A stretch of DNA of 64,000 bases from Arhodomonas aquaeolei DSM 8974 (lineage in GTDB: Bacteria > Pseudomonadota > Gammaproteobacteria > Nitrococcales > Nitrococcaceae): assembly GCF_000374645.1 (NCBI RefSeq), contig NZ_KB894811.1, positions 62,001-126,000 of the forward strand, in the 5' to 3' direction. The notes beneath the pieces were generated by a model. The model was not told the DNA's origin. It was given only the letters and a program-made list of their open reading frames with translations, and searched no databases. Within the stretch, counting starts at the first letter, position 1, and each line of letters opens with the position of its first letter. Made by a program: the position numbers and the translations under genes. Shown here piece after piece: positions 61,059-64,000 of this stretch.

Positions 61059-63541
61059 AACGCCTGAGATGGTCGCTGCTCAAGTACTGGTTCCTGAAGT
61101 ACCGGCCCTACTTTCTGGGCGGGCTGTTCTTCGCCGCCATCTTCCTGGTCTGGTGGCTCGGGGTCGTGCTGGGGTTCTCTTCCCTCGGCAGCCTGCTGTT
61201 CGGCATCGGCACGTTCCTCGTGCTCTCCGCCGCGTATGTGCTGCTGCTCTACCGGGGCGTGGACCGCAAGCGCAATCTGGAGCATCTGCTCCTCGATGAT
61301 GCGGACCGCGCGGTATTCGAGGCCAGCCCCCAGGACCGGGAAGAGGTCAGCCTGCTCCGCGAGCGCCTCCTGCAGGCCATCGAACGGCTGCACAAGCAGC
61401 GTGGCGGGGCCCGCTGGCGCCGTAACGACGCGCTCTACGAGCTGCCCTGGTACATGATTGTCGGCCAGCCGGCGGCGGGCAAGAGCACCATGATCTACCA
61501 GTCCGGCCTGAACTTCCCGTTCGCCGAGCGCGAGAATGCCCGTGTGGCCGGCATGGGGGGGACGCGGCACTGCGACTGGTTCTTCAGCGCCGATGCGATC
61601 CTGCTCGATACCGCCGGGCGGTACATGGACGGTGGCGACGAGGCCGGCAAGTGGAAGGCCTTCCTGTCGCTGCTGCGGGACCACCGTCGACGCTGTCCGC
61701 TCAACGGCCTGATCGTGGCCGTGAACATCAGCGACGTCATCACCACCGATCAGAGCGGGCGCGAGCAGCTGGCCAAGCGGCTGCGCGAGCGGATACAGGA
61801 GGCACGCGAGTCACTGGAGTCGAGCCTGCCGATCTACCTGGTGTTCACCAAGTGCGACCTGATCCAGGGCTTCGCGCCGTTCTTCGAGCGCCTCTCCGAG
61901 GAGCGCCGGTGTGAGGTCCTCGGGCATACCTTCGCGCACCGCGGCCACGAGCGCGTGGACTGGTCCGAGAAGTTCCGGGTTGCCTTCGAGCGGCTCCGGC
62001 GCCGTTGGCTGGAGGTCAGCGAGGACGATCTGGTGCGGCGCGATATCCGTGAGGCCCGGCAGGACGGCGTGGCGTGGCAGTTCCCGCTGGAGTTCGCGGC
62101 ACTGGCCCGTCCCCTGGAGCAGTTCGTCGCCGCGCTCACCAATGCCAACCCGTACCAGGACGCACCGCTGCTGCGCGGTTTCTACTTCGTGAGTGCCCTG
62201 CAGGACGGAGAGGCCATCCGCGGCGCCTGGGCCCGTGACGTCCATCGCCGCTTCGCCCTGGAGCCGGGGCAGGGCGGGGAGCCGGCGGCGCACGGCGAGC
62301 GCCCCTTTTTCATCAACGAGCTGTTCACCCGTGTGATTATTCCGGATCAGCACCTTATCGGGCTGTATGCGAGCCACGCCCGCGAGCGGCGCCGCAAGTG
62401 GGGATGGATCGGCGCGGGGGCCACGGCGATGCTGCTCCTTTGCGCGGTATGGTCCCTGTCCGCCTGGTACAACCACCGCGAGATCGCACGGCTGGACAGT
62501 GCGCTGACGCAGGCCCGGTCCGACGACGCGGGCCGGCCGGACGCGTATGCCCCGTGGCAGACCCTCGACACGCTGCGGGGGGCGGCCGCGGCTTACTACC
62601 GTCGCCACAGCGAAACCGGCGTCCCCTGGTCCATGCGTTTCGGGCTCTATCAGGGAGAGCGCATCGAGGCCGCGGTCCGTCGGCGCTACTTCGCCGCGTT
62701 GCGGCCGATCATGCTGGAGCCCGTCGCCGCCAACCTCACCAAATCGCTGTATACCCTGACCACGGTCGACGTCTACCGGCGCGACAGCGATATTCGCGAA
62801 GCGGTGCATATCGACGGTGTCGCCGGTTTCGCCCAGCCCGAGAGCAACACGGCCAAGGCCCTGGCCGGTTTCGGCCGCAATGCGCTGGGCACCTACGTCA
62901 TGCTCTCCAGCTCGCCCCGGGCGGACGTGAAGCCCGACTTCCTCATCCGCCAGCTACCGGCGTGGTGGTATCCAGAGCTCGACGCCCCGGAGCGCGGGGC
63001 GTCGCGACACGAACGCGGCCTCCGCCGGGCGGGGCGACAGATCGATTTCTATGCCCGGCAGCTGCATGAGCCGGACGTGCCGCGCATCGACGGCAACGAA
63101 TTCCTGATTTCCAGCTCGAGACGCTATATCGACAGCCTCCTGGAACGGTCCCTGTCCAGTCCCGAGACCATCATGCTCGGCTCGGATACGCTGTTTGCGT
63201 TCGGCCGCGGCGACTATGCCGGCCTCCAGGACGCCGGGCGTGACGAGCTCGACGAGGTTGCCGAGCGGCTGCTCAACACGCCGAGGCTCGGGGAGGTGAT
63301 CATTACCGGTCACGCCGACCGGGTGGGCAGCGATAGCGCGAACCGGCGCCTGTCGCTGCAACGCGCCCGCACGGTGCGGCGCTACCTCATCGGGCGGGGC
63401 GTGCCTTCGGGACTGGTGGAGGCGGACGGTGTCGGCAGCAGCCGGCCACTGGTCACCTGCGGCGACGATCTGCCCCGGGCCCGGCTGATCGACTGCCTTG
63501 CGCCGAACCGGCGTGTGGAGATCGAGGTGCACAAACAGTGA
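61055..63541 (+). CDS. Second TssM-like protein fused to a C-terminal OmpA/peptidoglycan-binding domain
   Basis: 828 residues. The N-terminal half copies TssM: helices near 19-40 and 47-66, ELPWYMIVGQPAAGKSTMIYQS with Walker A at 137-145, ILLDTAGRYMDGG, FTKCDLI, a third helix near 449-468. Only about 240 periplasmic residues follow, without the TssJ-binding tail. From about 706 it becomes an OmpA domain: TGHADRVGSDSANRRLSLQRA and CLAPNRRVEIEV keep the Asp and Arg that bind diaminopimelate. The frame is continuous through the join, so it is a true fusion, not a frameshift. It most likely fixes the membrane complex to the cell wall, compensating for the short TssL. Start ATG 61055 overlaps tagF. 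Confidence 0.93.
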   Translation: MKRLRWSLLKYWFLKYRPYFLGGLFFAAIFLVWWLGVVLGFSSLGSLLFGIGTFLVLSAAYVLLLYRGVDRKRNLEHLLLDDADRAVFEASPQDREEVSLLRERLLQAIERLHKQRGGARWRRNDALYELPWYMIVGQPAAGKSTMIYQSGLNFPFAERENARVAGMGGTRHCDWFFSADAILLDTAGRYMDGGDEAGKWKAFLSLLRDHRRRCPLNGLIVAVNISDVITTDQSGREQLAKRLRERIQEARESLESSLPIYLVFTKCDLIQGFAPFFERLSEERRCEVLGHTFAHRGHERVDWSEKFRVAFERLRRRWLEVSEDDLVRRDIREARQDGVAWQFPLEFAALARPLEQFVAALTNANPYQDAPLLRGFYFVSALQDGEAIRGAWARDVHRRFALEPGQGGEPAAHGERPFFINELFTRVIIPDQHLIGLYASHARERRRKWGWIGAGATAMLLLCAVWSLSAWYNHREIARLDSALTQARSDDAGRPDAYAPWQTLDTLRGAAAAYYRRHSETGVPWSMRFGLYQGERIEAAVRRRYFAALRPIMLEPVAANLTKSLYTLTTVDVYRRDSDIREAVHIDGVAGFAQPESNTAKALAGFGRNALGTYVMLSSSPRADVKPDFLIRQLPAWWYPELDAPERGASRHERGLRRAGRQIDFYARQLHEPDVPRIDGNEFLISSSRRYIDSLLERSLSSPETIMLGSDTLFAFGRGDYAGLQDAGRDELDEVAERLLNTPRLGEVIITGHADRVGSDSANRRLSLQRARTVRRYLIGRGVPSGLVEADGVGSSRPLVTCGDDLPRARLIDCLAPNRRVEIEVHKQ

Positions 63542-63974
63542 CGGGAAGTGAACGGGATCTCGTTACCCCACGACGGCGATTGCATAATCCGCCTGAAGGC
63601 GAAAAAATGACTTCCACGGCGCCTGCATGAACGCGGGCGCTAGGTTCTGTCCGGGGTGGTGACGGGGCGTTGTGTCGTCATCGGCCGGCGGAAGCTGCCG
63701 CAGCGCGGTGCGCTGCGGCAACCCAGGGAAGCGCTGATAACCGGCGAGAGTCGTCAGGCGCAGTAGCACGGAACGCTGTAATCATGTCATATCCACGCTC
63801 AGTGCCGCGCATTTCTGCGTTCGATGGGGCAATCCCGCCCGCTCCGGCGTTTATCCAGTGTCTCCCCAATAACGGCGATGGCCTGTATCAGCGGACGTCG
63901 GCGTATTCAGCGACATCCATGCCACGGGATGGCGGGTGTCTATCTGTCGATCGCAAAATTGGGAGCAATGGAGC
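63542..63974. other. 433-bp non-coding leader before hcp
   Basis: No gene with a ribosome site or family likeness is seen. The region is less GC-rich than the coding DNA, especially after about 63770, and includes a CATAAT hexamer at 63583 and a strong hairpin at 63696-63720. A separate promoter for hcp is expected here because Hcp is needed in large excess over the membrane complex. Confidence 0.55.
63696..63720. repeat. Perfect 11-bp stem hairpin between the tss operon and hcp
   Basis: TGCCGCAGCGC-GGT-GCGCTGCGGCA: an uninterrupted 11-bp stem with a 3-base loop, 155 bp after the TssM-OmpA stop and about 255 bp before hcp. No T-run follows on either strand. It may separate the membrane-complex transcript from the hcp transcript or stabilise a 3' end. 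Confidence 0.6.
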
Positions 63975-64000
63975 ATGGCATTCGACGCGTATCTGAAAAT
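63975..64000 (+). CDS. hcp: Start of Hcp (TssD), cut by the window edge
   Basis: ATG 63975 opens MAFDAYLK, and the partial next codon AT fits Ile. This is the usual beginning of Hcp tube proteins (MAFDAYLKI...). Purine-rich GGGAG and GGAG sequences precede the ATG. Only eight full codons are visible, so the call rests on this short match plus its place at the end of a T6SS cluster. Confidence 0.75.

Noticed and set aside
63588-63606. Hairpin CGCC-TGAA-GGCG followed by an A-run, as a terminator of the tss operon
   Set aside because: For plus-strand transcripts the run would need to be T, and on the minus strand the run precedes the stem, so polarity is wrong for an intrinsic terminator.

Overview
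The window is GC-rich gammaproteobacterial chromosome, most like the Ectothiorhodospiraceae/Chromatiales. This placement rests on gene order (nudE-cysQ, metX-metW-DUF4426, yggS-proC-yggT, pilT-pilU, yqgE-ruvX-pyrR-pyrB-pyrC', gshB followed by pilGHIJ-chpA) and on the many Asp/Glu-rich proteins; no rRNA or tRNA is present to confirm it. Nearly all of it is coding. Many neighbours share ATGA, GTGA or TGATG stop/start overlaps, which points to long translationally coupled operons.

Layout. 1-4.1 kb: a TrpB-like enzyme running off the left edge, a 257-bp palindromic MITE-like element in its leader, a 54-residue orphan, tusA, an alpha/beta hydrolase, a membrane-anchored ankyrin protein and a small flagellar-axial-like protein. 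4.2-15.8 kb: housekeeping genes (purE-purK, rdgC, tesA divergent from the ybbA-ybbP exporter, a MaoC hydratase with a FabI-type reductase, cysQ-nudE, an AHGG-motif protein, an HDAC-family deacetylase, DUF4426). 15.8-19.9 kb: metW-metX, yggT-proC-yggS. 20.0-22.2 kb: the twitching ATPases pilT and pilU.

22.2-30.6 kb: an eleven-gene minus-strand run from gshB through an ApbE flavinyltransferase, a NusG-II domain protein, a Gx-family membrane protein, tonB, yqgE, ruvX, pyrR, pyrB and a catalytically dead dihydroorotase (PyrC') to a degenerate ferredoxin-reductase-like protein. 30.8-42.6 kb: a complete Pil-Chp chemosensory operon (pilG, pilH, pilI, pilJ, pilK, chpA, chpB, chpC) that would control the type IV pilus motors PilT/PilU. 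ChpA is about 2009 residues, with four clear Hpt domains and a linker encoded by pure 9-bp tandem repeats.

43.1-64.0 kb: a type VI secretion system in two divergent arms around a 685-bp non-coding region. The minus arm carries tssB, tssC, tssE, tssF, tssG and tssH (clpV) plus an unrecognised 252-residue protein and an NlpE-like lipoprotein. The plus arm carries tssJ, tssK, tssL, tssM and tagF, then a second TssM-like protein fused to a C-terminal OmpA/peptidoglycan-binding domain, and finally the first codons of hcp at the right edge. TssL has no peptidoglycan-binding domain, so the TssM-OmpA fusion is the likely cell-wall anchor. Together with the orphan next to tssB, it is the most unusual part of the window. 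tssA, vgrG, PAAR and effectors are not seen and may lie beyond the right edge.
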